Positions 15,625-24,291 are shown, counted from the first letter of the stretch. The stretch: DNA of 64,000 nt from Streptomyces sp. JH34 (GCF_029428875.1 NZ_JAJSOO010000001.1:1302001-1366000), one strand, 5' to 3'. Made by a program: numbers and translations. Notes: a model not told the origin generated them from the sequence alone.

Positions 15625-17367
15625 TCAGGGCCGAGGCACGTTGCGGAGGTTGGAGCGGGCCATCTGCAGCATCCTGCCGACCCCTCCGTCCAGGACGATC
15701 TTGCTGGCGGACAGGGCGAACCCGGTGACCATGTCGGCACTGATCTTCGGCGGGATGGAGAGGGCGTTCGGATCGGTCACCACGTCGACGAGTGCGGGCC
15801 CCTTGTGCCTGAAGGCGTCCTTGAGCGCGCCCTCCAGCTGCTTCGGCTTCTCCACCCGGACGCCGTAGGCGCCCGAGGCCCGCGCGATCGACGCGAAGTC
15901 GGGGTTCTTGTTGGTCGTACCGAACGACGGCAGCCCCGCCACCAGCATCTCCAGCTCGACCATCCCGAGCGAGGAGTTGTTGAACAGCACGACCTTCACC
16001 GGCAGGTTGTACTGCACGAGCGTGAGGAAGTCACCCATCAGCATGGTGAATCCGCCGTCCCCGGACATCGACACGACCTGGCGGTTCCGGTCGGTGAACT
16101 GGGCGCCGATGGCCTGCGGCAACGCGTTGGCCATCGAGCCATGGCTGAACGAACCGATCACCCTGCGCCTGCCGTTGGGCGTGAGGTAGCGGGCCGCCCA
16201 CACGTTGCACATGCCCGTGTCCACGGTGAACACCGCGTCCTTGTCCGCGACCGCGTCGAGCACCGAGGCGACGTACTCCGGGTGGATCGGGACGTGCTTC
16301 TCGACCTTGCGCGTGTACGCCTTGACCACACCCTCGAGCGCGTCCGCGTGCTTCTTCAGCATCCGGTCGAGGAACTTGCGGTCCGTCTTGACCTTCACGC
16401 GCGGGGTCAGGCAGCGCAGCGTCTCGCGTACGTCGCCCCAGACGGCGAGGTCGAGCTTGGACCGCCGGCCCAGGTGCTCGGGGCGCACGTCGACCTGGAC
16501 GATCTTCACGTCGGTCGGGAGGAACGCGTTGTACGGGAAGTCGGTGCCCAGCAGGATCAGCAGATCGCACTCGTTGGTCGCCTCGTAGGCGGCGCCGTAG
16601 CCCAGCAGCCCGCTCATGCCCACGTCGTACGGGTTGTCGTACTGGATCCACTCCTTGCCGCGCAGCGCGTGGCCGACCGGGGCCTTCACCCGCTCGGCGA
16701 ACTCCATGACCTCGGCGTGCGCGCCCGCGGTCCCGCTCCCGCAGAACAGCGTCACCCGTTTGGCCTTGTCGATCATGGCGCAGAGCTTGTCGATCTCCTC
16801 GTCACCGGGCCTCACCGTGGGCCGCGAGGTGACCAGGGCGTGCTCGATCGACTTCTCCGGAGCGGGCTGCGAGGCGATGTCACCGGGCATCGAGACGACG
16901 CTGACGCCACCGCGGCCGATCGCGTGCTGGATCGCCGTCTGGAGCAGCCGCGGCATCTGCTGCGGGTTGGAGATCATCTCGTTGTAGTGGCTGCACTCCT
17001 GGAAGAGCAGCTCGGGGTGGGTCGCCTGGAAGTAGCCGAGACCGATCTCGCTGGACGGGATGTGGGAGGCGAGGGCGAGCACCGGGGCCATGGAGCGGTG
17101 GGCGTCGTACAGGCCGTTGATGAGGTGGAGGTTCCCCGGGCCGCACGATCCGGCGCAGGCGGCCAGCGTGCCGGTGATCTGGGCCTCGGCTCCGGCCGCG
17201 AAGGCCGCTGTCTCCTCGTGCCTGACCTGGATCCACTCGACCGCGGAGTGGCGCCGGACGGCGTCGACCACGGGGTTGAGGCTGTCACCGACGACGCCGT
17301 ACAGCCGCTTGACCCCCGCCCGCACGAGGATGTCGACGAACTGTTCCGACACGTTCTGCTTGGCCAT
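15625..17367 (-). CDS. poxB: Pyruvate dehydrogenase (quinone)/pyruvate oxidase, ThDP-dependent
   Basis: A 580-residue ThDP enzyme of the PoxB group. Present are the N-terminal ThDP Pyr domain with the conserved Glu (VRHEETAAFAAGAEA), the central FAD-binding domain, and the C-terminal PP domain with the metal motif GDGGFTMLMGDFLTLVQYN ending in NN. PoxB oxidises pyruvate to acetate and CO2 and passes electrons to membrane quinone. The C-terminus is short and ends in charged residues. The ATG at 17367 follows a fair ribosome site. It is transcribed alone. Confidence 0.92.
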   Translation of the reverse strand: MAKQNVSEQFVDILVRAGVKRLYGVVGDSLNPVVDAVRRHSAVEWIQVRHEETAAFAAGAEAQITGTLAACAGSCGPGNLHLINGLYDAHRSMAPVLALASHIPSSEIGLGYFQATHPELLFQECSHYNEMISNPQQMPRLLQTAIQHAIGRGGVSVVSMPGDIASQPAPEKSIEHALVTSRPTVRPGDEEIDKLCAMIDKAKRVTLFCGSGTAGAHAEVMEFAERVKAPVGHALRGKEWIQYDNPYDVGMSGLLGYGAAYEATNECDLLILLGTDFPYNAFLPTDVKIVQVDVRPEHLGRRSKLDLAVWGDVRETLRCLTPRVKVKTDRKFLDRMLKKHADALEGVVKAYTRKVEKHVPIHPEYVASVLDAVADKDAVFTVDTGMCNVWAARYLTPNGRRRVIGSFSHGSMANALPQAIGAQFTDRNRQVVSMSGDGGFTMLMGDFLTLVQYNLPVKVVLFNNSSLGMVELEMLVAGLPSFGTTNKNPDFASIARASGAYGVRVEKPKQLEGALKDAFRHKGPALVDVVTDPNALSIPPKISADMVTGFALSASKIVLDGGVGRMLQMARSNLRNVPRP

Positions 17368-17427
17368 GGGTGCGCACCCTCTCTGCCTCCGGCTGTCCGT
17401 GCCTCCATCAACCCACGGCGGGCCCTG

Positions 17428-18771
17428 TTACGCCTCCCAGACCGCGGCGCCCGTACGGTCGTCGGCGTACCCCTTCGTCCTGATCTGGATGTCGGCCAGA
17501 TAGGCGGGCAGTCCGGGCGGGCTTCCGGTGGACCAGCGCCGCGCCAGTTCCCCGGCGAGCTCCGGTTCACCGCGCATCGGTTCGGCCAGGCCGTTCCCGC
17601 AGAGCAGCAGCGTGTCCCCGGGGCGGGCCACGGACGCGCGGAAGCGAAAGGGTTCCGCGGGCGGTGGTGCGCTCGCCGCGTGGCGGGACGGGGATGTGGT
17701 GACCTGCAGATCCATCGTCAGCCGGTCGCCGTCCGCGCCTTGTTCGTCCGCCGCGCCGCCGGTGGCGGGCACCACGGGGTCGAGGTCCTGCCAGGCCCCG
17801 TCGCGAAGGCGCAGGACACCGCCCGGTCCGATACCGAAGAAGACCCGGGTGCGGCACTCCGGGTCGGCGGACAGCAGGAGGCACCGCAGGCCGGTGGTGT
17901 AGGCGGAGGGTTCGAGGCCGAGCTCGGCCGCGCGCGCCCGCAGCTTGCCGTAGGTACGGTCGGTGAGCCGGTGCAGCCCCGACTTGAGGTCGCCCCTGCG
18001 CCCCGCCCGTATGTCGTCGGAGAGCCGGGCATGACTGCGGGCGACGGCTGCGCCGATCCAGCGACAGGCGTCGGCCGCGGCGGGAGGGCCCTTCCCCGCC
18101 CCCCGTACGCCGCCCGCCACCGCGACCAGGACCAGGGCACCGTCCCCGGCGCCGAAGCGTGCGGTGAGCAGGGCGTCCCGACGGGGTTCGCCGCGGAAGC
18201 GTGCCGAGTCCCCGCGCACGGACGCGGCCCGCAGGGTGTAGGTCCCGTAGCGGGCGCCGTCGAGGACCGTGTCGGGCACGAGGGCGTCGAGGGCATCGGG
18301 CCCGGACTCCGGCAGGGCGGCGGGTTCGGCGTCGTAGGTGGGCGGCCGGTCCCCGATGTGGCCGACGGTGGGGCGCTCCGGCGGGACGGGCGGCCGCGGG
18401 GCGACCGGTGGCCCGGGCGGTGCGGGCGGCGGCCGTACAGCGAAGGTCCGCGGCCGAGGAGGCCCGTCGGGGGCCTCCCACGGGGCGCGTCCGACAGCGA
18501 CGGTGCGCGGGAGACGCGGCGGCTCCGGCACGGGTGCCGCTTCCGGCGGACGCGGGTCGGGCAGCGGCACCAGCGTGGCCGGGTGGCCGCCCTCCTCCGG
18601 ACCTTCCACCGCGCCGGGCTCCGGGACGCCCACCGCGTCGGACACGGAGTCGAACCGGGCGTCGAGGCTGTCGGGCGCGCCGCTCGGCCCGGTGTCCGGC
18701 GCGGTCTCGTCGTACAGCGCCCGCCACCAGTCGTCCTCGTGGGCGTCGGGCTTCTCCCCCTGCTGGCTCAT
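17428..18771 (-). CDS. PP2C-like protein phosphatase-domain protein with Pro-rich N-terminus
   Basis: 447 residues. The first 200 are acidic and then Pro-rich (PPRPRTFAVRPPPAPPGPPV and similar), probably disordered. The C-terminal 240 residues resemble PP2C_2: YGTYTLRAASVRGDSARFRGEPRRDALLTARFG, then ALVLVAVAGGVRGAGKGPPAAADACRWIG, and DTLLLCGNGLAEPM near the end. The usual first metal site reads VAVAGG rather than the canonical DGxGG, so the metal-binding Asp may be missing and the domain may be non-catalytic. The start at 18771 is chosen by domain context. Role unknown. Confidence 0.75.
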   Translation of the reverse strand: MSQQGEKPDAHEDDWWRALYDETAPDTGPSGAPDSLDARFDSVSDAVGVPEPGAVEGPEEGGHPATLVPLPDPRPPEAAPVPEPPRLPRTVAVGRAPWEAPDGPPRPRTFAVRPPPAPPGPPVAPRPPVPPERPTVGHIGDRPPTYDAEPAALPESGPDALDALVPDTVLDGARYGTYTLRAASVRGDSARFRGEPRRDALLTARFGAGDGALVLVAVAGGVRGAGKGPPAAADACRWIGAAVARSHARLSDDIRAGRRGDLKSGLHRLTDRTYGKLRARAAELGLEPSAYTTGLRCLLLSADPECRTRVFFGIGPGGVLRLRDGAWQDLDPVVPATGGAADEQGADGDRLTMDLQVTTSPSRHAASAPPPAEPFRFRASVARPGDTLLLCGNGLAEPMRGEPELAGELARRWSTGSPPGLPAYLADIQIRTKGYADDRTGAAVWEA

Positions 18772-19078
18772 GTCCCTATTGTCGACCGCACGCGGCACAC
18801 GAAACGGGTCATCCGGAAATCCGGTCCGGAAGTGACCCGCGCGAGGTGACCCGCCGGACGTCCCCACCCCCCACGGGAAGGTCGCCCGGCGGGCCGGTCT
18901 CCGCGAACGGCCCTCCGCCCGTGGGGCGGTCGTTGCCGCGGTGGCGCCAGATTGTCAGAGGGACCGGTGCCGCGGGGCATGATGGGCCCGGCGGGTTCAC
19001 GCCGTGGCCGCTTCCCGCCACGGCACACCGGCCCGACGGGCGCGGGAACGCGCGACACGGATCCGGGGAGGGCCGAGG

Positions 19079-20065
19079 ATGCTGTCAGCGATAGGTCTCG
19101 ACGACAGACAGGAAGCGGCCTACCGGGCGCTGGTCACGACGGGCGCCGCGGAGCTCTCCGACCTCGCGCGACGGCTGGCCCTGCCGGAGGCGGACACCGA
19201 GCGCGCGCTGCGCCGCCTGGAACAGCGGGGCCTCGTGGCCCCGTCGTCGTCACGGGCGGACCGCTGGGTCGCCGCCCCGCCGGGGATCGCGCTGGGCGCC
19301 CTGCTGACCCAGCAGCGCCATGAACTCGAACAGGCGGAGCTGGCGTCCGCCCTGCTCGCCGAGGACTACCGGGCCCAGGCGGCGGAGCCCACGGTGCACG
19401 ACCTGGTGGAGGTGGTGACGGGCGCCGACGCGGTGGCCCACCGGTTCCACCAGCTGCAGCTGGGCGCCACGACCGAGGTGTGCGCACTGGTCACGGGCAA
19501 GCCGATCGTGGTCACCGGCATGGAGAACGAGTCCGAGGAACGGGCGACGACGCGGGGTGTGTCCTACCGCGTGGTCGTCGAACGCGACGTCCTCTCGCTG
19601 CCGGACGGGATCGTGGAGCTGTCGGCGGCCCTGAGCCGCGACGAGCAGTGCCGGGTGGTCGACCGGGTGCCGACGAAGCTGGTGGTCGCCGACGCCGCAC
19701 TGGCCATGGTGCCGTTGACCGGACGGCAGGCGGAACCGGCCGCACTGGTGATCCACGCCGACGGCCTGCTGGAGTCACTGATGGGGCTCTTCGAAGCGGT
19801 GTGGCGGGACGCCGTGCCGCTGCGGCTCGGCGGCAACGGGATCAGCGAGGTGGACGGACCCGGTGCGGACCCGACCGACCTCGAGATCCTCTCCCTGCTG
19901 CTGGCCGGCCTCACGGACGCGAGTGTGGCCAAGCAGCTGGACCTGGGGCTGCGGACGGTGCAGCGGCGGGTGAAGGGGCTCATGGAGCTCACCGGGGTCA
20001 CCACCCGGCTGCAGCTCGGCTGGCACGCGTACGAACGTGGCTGGGTGGCCCGCGCCCCGCGCTGA
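19079..20065 (+). CDS. TrmB-like/LuxR-type transcriptional regulator
   Basis: A 328-residue regulator with two DNA-binding modules. The N-terminal winged helix resembles TrmB (LDDRQEAAYRALVTTGAAELSDLARRLALPE). The C-terminal LuxR-type helix-turn-helix reads DLEILSLLLAGLTDASVAKQLDLGLRTVQRRVKGLMELTG. The middle likely binds a ligand. ATG 19079 follows GGGGAGGGCCGAGG; an in-frame GTG at 19004 is weaker. This architecture is abundant in streptomycetes and its targets are generally unknown. It stands alone. Confidence 0.85.
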   Translation: MLSAIGLDDRQEAAYRALVTTGAAELSDLARRLALPEADTERALRRLEQRGLVAPSSSRADRWVAAPPGIALGALLTQQRHELEQAELASALLAEDYRAQAAEPTVHDLVEVVTGADAVAHRFHQLQLGATTEVCALVTGKPIVVTGMENESEERATTRGVSYRVVVERDVLSLPDGIVELSAALSRDEQCRVVDRVPTKLVVADAALAMVPLTGRQAEPAALVIHADGLLESLMGLFEAVWRDAVPLRLGGNGISEVDGPGADPTDLEILSLLLAGLTDASVAKQLDLGLRTVQRRVKGLMELTGVTTRLQLGWHAYERGWVARAPR

Positions 20066-20144
20066 GCACCCCGGCCGGCGGCTCCGTCCGCCCGTGGGGA
20101 CGCGCTGACGGGCGGGACCGGGCGGACTCCTGCACGCTGGTCGA

Positions 20145-20627
20145 ATGAGTGTGTGGCAGCTCGTTGCCGTCGGGGCGGTGATGCTGCTCGGCCTGGTCGG
20201 CGTCCTGGTGCCGGGCGTGCCCGGGTCGGCCATCGTCTGGGCCGCGGTGCTCTGGTGGGCACTGACGGACCCGACCCCGGTCGCCTGGGGCGTGCTGATC
20301 GGTGCGACCTGCCTGCTGCTGCTGAACCAGGCGCTGAAGGCGCTGCTTCCCGCGCGGCGCCCCCGCGAGGCCGGGGCGCCGCGCAGGACGCTGATGGCCG
20401 GCGGGATCGCGGCGATCGCCGGATTCTTCGTCGTCCCGGTGGTGGGCGGACTCCTGGGGTACGTGGGCGCCGTCTACGGCGTCGAACGTCTGCGCCTCGG
20501 CAGCCGGGCCGCCGGCTGGACGTCCCTCAGGTCCGTGCTGCGGGCGACGGGGTACTCCGTGCTCGTGGAGCTCTACTGCTGCCTCCTGGCCGTGGGAGGC
20601 TGGCTGGGAGCCGTCATCTGGGGCTGA
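20145..20627 (+). CDS. DUF456 family small membrane protein
   Basis: A 160-residue protein with four to five hydrophobic segments and the DUF456 opening VGAVMLLGLVGVLVPGVPGSAIVWAAVLWWAL, followed by a glycine-rich IAGFFVVPVVGGLLGYVGAVYGVE block. The family is widespread and of unknown function. A strong hairpin follows the stop. Confidence 0.85.
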   Translation: MSVWQLVAVGAVMLLGLVGVLVPGVPGSAIVWAAVLWWALTDPTPVAWGVLIGATCLLLLNQALKALLPARRPREAGAPRRTLMAGGIAAIAGFFVVPVVGGLLGYVGAVYGVERLRLGSRAAGWTSLRSVLRATGYSVLVELYCCLLAVGGWLGAVIWG

Positions 20628-20630
20628 GGG

Positions 20631-20669
20631 CCGCAGGGGGTCCGGGCGCCTGCCCGGGCCCCCCTGCGG
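20631..20669. terminator. Hairpin between convergent DUF456 gene and rsgA
   Basis: CCGCAGGGGGTCCGGGC (20631-20647) pairs almost perfectly with the stretch 20652-20669, with one extra C, leaving a 4-base loop. It begins four bases after the DUF456 stop and ends eight before the rsgA stop, so it can act on both strands. Confidence 0.8.
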
Positions 20670-20676
20670 TTCCCCG

Positions 20677-21831
20677 TCAGCGTGTCCTGCCGCGCTTGAG
20701 CTCCATGGCGGCCCGGCCCTCCGCACCCCTGCGCTTCCATTCACGCCGGGTCTCGGTGCGCAGCCGGGCGTCGGTCTTCGCGGCGATGCGGTGGTTCTCA
20801 CGGAGCAGCTTGCGGTAGCTGTCGAGGCGCCGTTCGGACAGGGACCCGTCCTCGATCGCGCCCGTCACGGCGCATCCGGGCTCGGACGCGTGGCCGCAGT
20901 CGTGGAAGCGGCACCGCGCCGCGAGCTCCTCGATCTCCGAGAAGACCTGCCCCACGCCGGCCTCCGCGTCCCAGAGGCCGACCCCCCGCAGGCCGGGGGT
21001 GTCGATCAAAACACCGCCCCCCGGCAGCACGAGGAGGTTACGTGTAGTGGTGGTGTGCCGGCCCTTGCCGTCCACCTCACGCGCCTGCTGCACCTGCATC
21101 ACGTCCTCGCCCAGCAGGGTGTTGGCGAGGGTCGACTTCCCGGCGCCGGAGATGCCGAGCAGCACGCTCGTACCGCCGCCGACGATCGCGCCGAACACAT
21201 CGACGCCCTCCCCCGTGGCCGAGCTGACGGGAAGCACCGGCACCCCGGGTGCGATGCGCTCGACGTCCTCGACGAGATGGGACAGCGTCGTCGCGTCCGG
21301 GACCAGATCCGCCTTGGTGAGCAGCACGAGCGGGTGCGCCTCGTGCTCCGCGGTCCGTGGTCCGTCGTCGAGCAGGGCGGCGCCGTCGGTGCTGGACATG
21401 GCCAGCGCCAGGAACCGTTCCAGCCGTCCGAGGTCCAGCTCGACGGCCAGCGAGACACAGATGACGATGTGGTCGATGTTGGTCGCGAGGACCTGCCCCT
21501 CGGAGCGCTGCGACGACGTCGATCGGACGAAGGCGGTGCGCCGGGGCAGGAGTGTGCGGACGAACTGCGGGTCGCCGTCGGGGTCGACGGCCACCCAGTC
21601 GCCCGTGCAGACGATCCGCATCGGGTCGCGGGGCACCACGAACGCGGTGTCCGCCCGGACGACGCCGTCCGCGGTGACCACGTCGCACTGACCGCGGTCC
21701 ACCCGCACCACGCGTCCAGGCAGGAGTCCCTGCCCGGCGTACGGGGCGAAGGTGTCGGCCCATGTGCCGTCCCAACCGTACGGGGCCAGCGGGTGCGACG
21801 GGGTGGAAGCCTGGGAGATGGAGAAAGACAA
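20677..21831 (-). CDS. rsgA: Ribosome small-subunit-dependent GTPase A
   Basis: A 384-residue RsgA (YjeQ) GTPase, which helps late 30S subunit maturation. An OB-fold N-terminus (GRVVRVDRGQCDVVTADG) precedes the circularly permuted GTPase. G4 (LLTKAD) comes first, then the P-loop GISGAGKS and DTPGLRGVGL. The C-terminal zinc knuckle is CRFHDCGHASEPGCAV. The only supported start is TTG at 21831, preceded by GAAGGG. Upstream is a vegetative promoter and a short ORF with a very strong ribosome site, so expression may be controlled by translation of that leader. Confidence 0.92.
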   Translation of the reverse strand: MSFSISQASTPSHPLAPYGWDGTWADTFAPYAGQGLLPGRVVRVDRGQCDVVTADGVVRADTAFVVPRDPMRIVCTGDWVAVDPDGDPQFVRTLLPRRTAFVRSTSSQRSEGQVLATNIDHIVICVSLAVELDLGRLERFLALAMSSTDGAALLDDGPRTAEHEAHPLVLLTKADLVPDATTLSHLVEDVERIAPGVPVLPVSSATGEGVDVFGAIVGGGTSVLLGISGAGKSTLANTLLGEDVMQVQQAREVDGKGRHTTTTRNLLVLPGGGVLIDTPGLRGVGLWDAEAGVGQVFSEIEELAARCRFHDCGHASEPGCAVTGAIEDGSLSERRLDSYRKLLRENHRIAAKTDARLRTETRREWKRRGAEGRAAMELKRGRTR

Positions 21832-21895
21832 GGGAAACCCTTCACAAGGGCGGCCCCGGCAACGCGCGTTCAGGCGCGGAGGGAAAAGGTCAAGG

Positions 21896-21967
21896 TCAGC
21901 CGGCGGCCACAGGGGTGGGAACGATGCTCTTCGGGTCGTGGGCAGTGCCCACCGCTGCGACAGTCAT
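21896..21967 (-). CDS. Possible 23-residue leader peptide upstream of rsgA
   Basis: ATG at 21967 (or the adjacent TTG at 21970) opens a short ORF beginning MTVAAVGTAHDPKSIVPTP and ending in TGA at 21896. AGGAGG lies at 21979-21984, one of the best ribosome sites in the window. The promoter at 22004-22034 is just upstream and rsgA starts 65 bases after the stop. The gap holds a short hairpin, CCCTT-GTG-AAGGG, right before the rsgA start. Function is inferred only from position. Confidence 0.45.
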   Translation of the reverse strand: MTVAAVGTAHDPKSIVPTPVAAG

Positions 21968-22003
21968 CAATGTCCTCACCTCCTGGTTCCTCGAACTGCG
22001 CAC

Positions 22004-22034
22004 ACCCTAGCCCGGGGGCGGACGGGGCGGTCAA
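22004..22034 (-). promoter_or_regulatory. Vegetative (HrdB-type) promoter of the rsgA transcript
   Basis: On the minus strand TTGACC (22029-22034) and TAGGGT (22004-22009) are separated by 19 bases (18 to CTAGGG). This is a good match to the streptomycete housekeeping consensus and sits about 40 bases upstream of the leader ORF. Confidence 0.6.
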
Positions 22035-22151
22035 CAGGTTTTCCGCGAAGTGGCCGCGCACGCGGAGGATTGCACGGACCTGGCATGGATATTCCCCGAT
22101 CAGGTGATACGCGTGCACACGTACCGGTCTCATGCCGTTAGGGTGCCGGAC

Positions 22152-22652
22152 ATGACCTCACCCAAAGCCGCCACCACCCCTTTCACCCCTGCCCAGTTGG
22201 GCACTCAGATCCTGATCGGCTGGAGCGGGTCGAATCCCGGGACAGGGCGTGAGACAGCCTTCCTTCTCACCTACTCGCTCGGCGACGGTTCCGACGGACC
22301 GGAGGCGGGCGAGCGGGCCATGCGCGCGGCCCTGGAGCGCAGCGGCCTGCGGGTGGGGGGCGAGACGCTGGACGCCTCGGACCTCCCCAACCTCCCGGTG
22401 AAACTGCTCGTCCAGGCGGGACAGGCCGTCCTGACGCTGCCCCACTTCACCGCGCAGTGCACGGTTCCGCCGGAGTGGCTCGACGTGGCACGGTCGGAGG
22501 GCAAGGTGCACGGGATGTTCGCCACGCGCCCCTGGCCCGCGGCCGTCCCCGGACAGCCGGTGGGCGAGGAACTGCTGGCGTCCTTCGCGGGTGACCCCGA
22601 GATCATCGGCACCTCCGCCCACTGCCTCATGCCGGTACGCACCCTGGGCTGA
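22152..22652 (+). CDS. DUF5949 family protein
   Basis: A 166-residue soluble protein that I recognise as the streptomycete DUF5949 family from its pattern: F-TPAQLGT-x-x-LIGWSG near the start, FLLTYSLGDG-x-x-GPEAGE, and LPHFTAQCTVPPEW in the middle. No catalytic motif, signal or membrane segment is visible and the function is unknown. The ATG at 22152 is chosen because the upstream in-frame extension has no ribosome site. Its promoter region is noticeably A+T-richer than the genes. A strong hairpin follows. Confidence 0.75.
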   Translation: MTSPKAATTPFTPAQLGTQILIGWSGSNPGTGRETAFLLTYSLGDGSDGPEAGERAMRAALERSGLRVGGETLDASDLPNLPVKLLVQAGQAVLTLPHFTAQCTVPPEWLDVARSEGKVHGMFATRPWPAAVPGQPVGEELLASFAGDPEIIGTSAHCLMPVRTLG

Positions 22653-22670
22653 CCGCACCCGCTTACCGTG

Positions 22671-22716
22671 CACGGCGATGCCCACCACCCCCCGTGGAGT
22701 GGTGGGCATCGCCGTG
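22671..22716. terminator. Strong hairpin after the DUF5949 gene
   Basis: Perfect 18-base arms (22671-22688 and 22699-22716) with a 10-base loop. The core is CACGGCGATGCCCACCAC and its complement. It lies between the convergent DUF5949 and rodlin genes and should stop both transcripts. Confidence 0.85.
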
Positions 22717-22788
22717 TGGGCGCACCGCACAGCCGAATGCGGGCGGCCCCGCGGGCGTTACGCCCCGGACCGCCCGCACTCAGTGGTG

Positions 22789-23196
22789 TCAGTTGTTGCC
22801 GACGCCGTTGCCCGAGAGCACCGGGATGTCGCTCAGGATGTGCGACAGCGGCTCGTCACCCTTGGCCTGGGTGGAGTTGTCGGTGCACTGCTGGTTCTGC
22901 GGGTTGGACAGGACGTTGACGTCCTGAACCGCGATCGGGACCAGCCCGATGAGCGAGCCCACGTTGGCCTTCACCGGCAGGGCGATGCAGGGCTTGTTCA
23001 GCGAGCCCTGCACGAGGCTGAGCTGCGGGCTCTGGTCGCCCTTGGTGGAGCTGTTGCCGTACTCGGACTCGGCACCGTTGCCGTTCACCGTCGTGGTGCC
23101 GTGGTCGTCACCGATCGCCATGGCCGAGGGGGCCGCGGCGGCGGACAGACCGAGGAGGGACACAGCCACAGCGGCGCCGGCCATCATCTTCTTCAT
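22789..23196 (-). CDS. Rodlin (first of three)
   Basis: A 135-residue rodlin precursor. A signal peptide ([27 protein letters not shown] cleavage region) precedes [31 protein letters not shown]. The family signature follows: QGSLNKPC, then [31 protein letters not shown] and LSGNG at the end. The two cysteines match RdlA/RdlB. Rodlins form the paired-rod (rodlet) layer on aerial hyphae and spores together with chaplins. It has a BldN-like promoter 44 bases upstream. Which copy corresponds to rdlA or rdlB cannot be decided here. Confidence 0.93.
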   Translation of the reverse strand: MKKMMAGAAVAVSLLGLSAAAAPSAMAIGDDHGTTTVNGNGAESEYGNSSTKGDQSPQLSLVQGSLNKPCIALPVKANVGSLIGLVPIAVQDVNVLSNPQNQQCTDNSTQAKGDEPLSHILSDIPVLSGNGVGNN

Positions 23197-23239
23197 TGCG
23201 CTTCACCTTTCGGAGGCGTCCCGTTGTGGAACGTACTGA

Positions 23240-23267
23240 TCAACCGCAAACGGAGGATTAAGTTCCG
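23240..23267 (-). promoter_or_regulatory. BldN-type promoter of first rodlin
   Basis: On the minus strand CGGAAC-N16-GGTTGA (23262-23267 and 23240-23245) matches the published streptomycete sigma-BldN consensus CGTAAC-N16-CGTTGA at 9 of 12 positions. The -10 box is 44 bases upstream of the start codon. Confidence 0.6.
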
Positions 23268-23314
23268 CTACACCACTCGAACGGGTTGGATCCGGCGTTC
23301 CGTCGACGTGGTTC

Positions 23315-23533
23315 CTACCTGCTGCCCGACTCCGTGCGGGCGGCGGGGACGAAGACCTCGCGGCCGCGCGGGACCCCCGAGGTCACCGACGCCGCGGACG
23401 GGTCGGGCCCGACCTCGCGCCGTGCCGCGTCCCGCCATTCGGCGAGCAGCCGGTCGTAGATGGGCGTGGAGCTCTCCGGCGACCGGTCACGGCCGCGCGC
23501 ATGGTGACTGTCGTACGGGTCCATGCACCGCAT
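23315..23533 (-). CDS. Small hydrophilic hypothetical protein
   Basis: A 72-residue (or 69 from ATG 23524) charged protein starting MRCMDPYDSHHARGRDRSPE, with a helical centre IYDRLLAEWRDAARREVGPD. No signal peptide or known domain. Its position within the rodlin/chaplin cluster, downstream of the second rodlin terminator, is the only hint of role. The ribosome site is mediocre, so the ORF may not be real. Confidence 0.45.
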   Translation of the reverse strand: MRCMDPYDSHHARGRDRSPESSTPIYDRLLAEWRDAARREVGPDPSAASVTSGVPRGREVFVPAARTESGSR

Positions 23534-23649
23534 CTACCCGGCCGGCCGCGCGGCGTCGGCCGGGACTGGGGCATCCGGCCCAATCACCGCACTATCGGGC
23601 TACCCGACGTCCGGACCGGCGGCTCCCGGGCCTGGTGGCCCCGGACACA

Positions 23650-23718
23650 CGTGTGGGGCCGGTCCGGCGGACCACCGACCGAAGAACGGTCGGCGCCCAT
23701 GAGGACCGGCCCCACACG
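23650..23718. terminator. Nested double hairpin downstream of second rodlin
   Basis: Perfect 16-base arms (CGTGTGGGGCCGGTCC at 23650-23665 and its complement at 23703-23718) enclose a second perfect hairpin, CCGACCG-AAGAA-CGGTCGG (23675-23693). It lies 85 bases after the stop of the second rodlin on the minus strand. Confidence 0.7.
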
Positions 23719-23802
23719 CGTTCACTGACTACGCGTCACGGCGTGGCGGGACACGGAGCACCCTGCCGAAGGGGTCGCGGAGGGAGCCTGATTCGCGCAG
23801 GA

Positions 23803-24213
23803 TCAGTTGTTGCCCGCGCCGTTGCCCGAGAGCAGCGGGATGTCGTTCAGGATGTGCGACAGCGCCTCGTCGCCCTTGGCCTGGGTGGAGTTCTCGGTGC
23901 ACTGCTGGTTCTGCGGGGAGGACAGGACGTTGATGTCCTGGACCGAGATCGGGACGAGCCCGAGCAGCGAGCCGACATTTGCCTTCGCCGGCAGGGCGAT
24001 GCAGGGCTTGTTGAACGAGCCCTGGATGAGACCGATCTGCGGGCTCATGTCGCCGTGGGTGCTGCTGTTGCCGTAGTACTGGTCGGATCCGTTGCCGTTG
24101 ACCGAGGTCGTCCCGGTGTCGTTGCCGATCGCCATGGCCGAGGGGGCGGCAGCGGCGGAAATGCCGGCGACGGAGGCGGCGACTGCCGCGGACGCCAGAA
24201 TCTTCTTCATCAT
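23803..24213 (-). CDS. Rodlin (second of three)
   Basis: 136 residues from ATG 24213 (an ATG directly after it is equally possible). The signal peptide MMKKILASAAVAASVAGISA is followed by the mature rodlin: [63 protein letters not shown] and LSGNGAGNN. It is the most diverged of the three (Tyr-rich near residue 45). AGAAGGGCAC stands upstream of the start and a BldN-like promoter lies 50 bases upstream. Confidence 0.93.
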   Translation of the reverse strand: MMKKILASAAVAASVAGISAAAAPSAMAIGNDTGTTSVNGNGSDQYYGNSSTHGDMSPQIGLIQGSFNKPCIALPAKANVGSLLGLVPISVQDINVLSSPQNQQCTENSTQAKGDEALSHILNDIPLLSGNGAGNN

Positions 24214-24262
24214 GAACGTGCCCTTCTGGATTTCTGTTGCCCGCCTGTCCGGAGCATTCTGA

Positions 24263-24291
24263 ACAACGCCGCAATGGCGGCACCGGTTTCG
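24263..24291 (-). promoter_or_regulatory. BldN-like promoter of second rodlin
   Basis: CGAAAC-N17-CGTTGT on the minus strand (24286-24291 and 24263-24268). It is a weaker relative of the motif before the other two rodlins, with one extra spacer base. Confidence 0.45.

Noticed and set aside
15235..18849. A 1204-codon plus-strand open frame opposite poxB and the PP2C-like gene
   Set aside because: It is His/Asp/Gly-rich nonsense typical of the antisense frame of high-G+C genes; the minus-strand proteins have clear family motifs.
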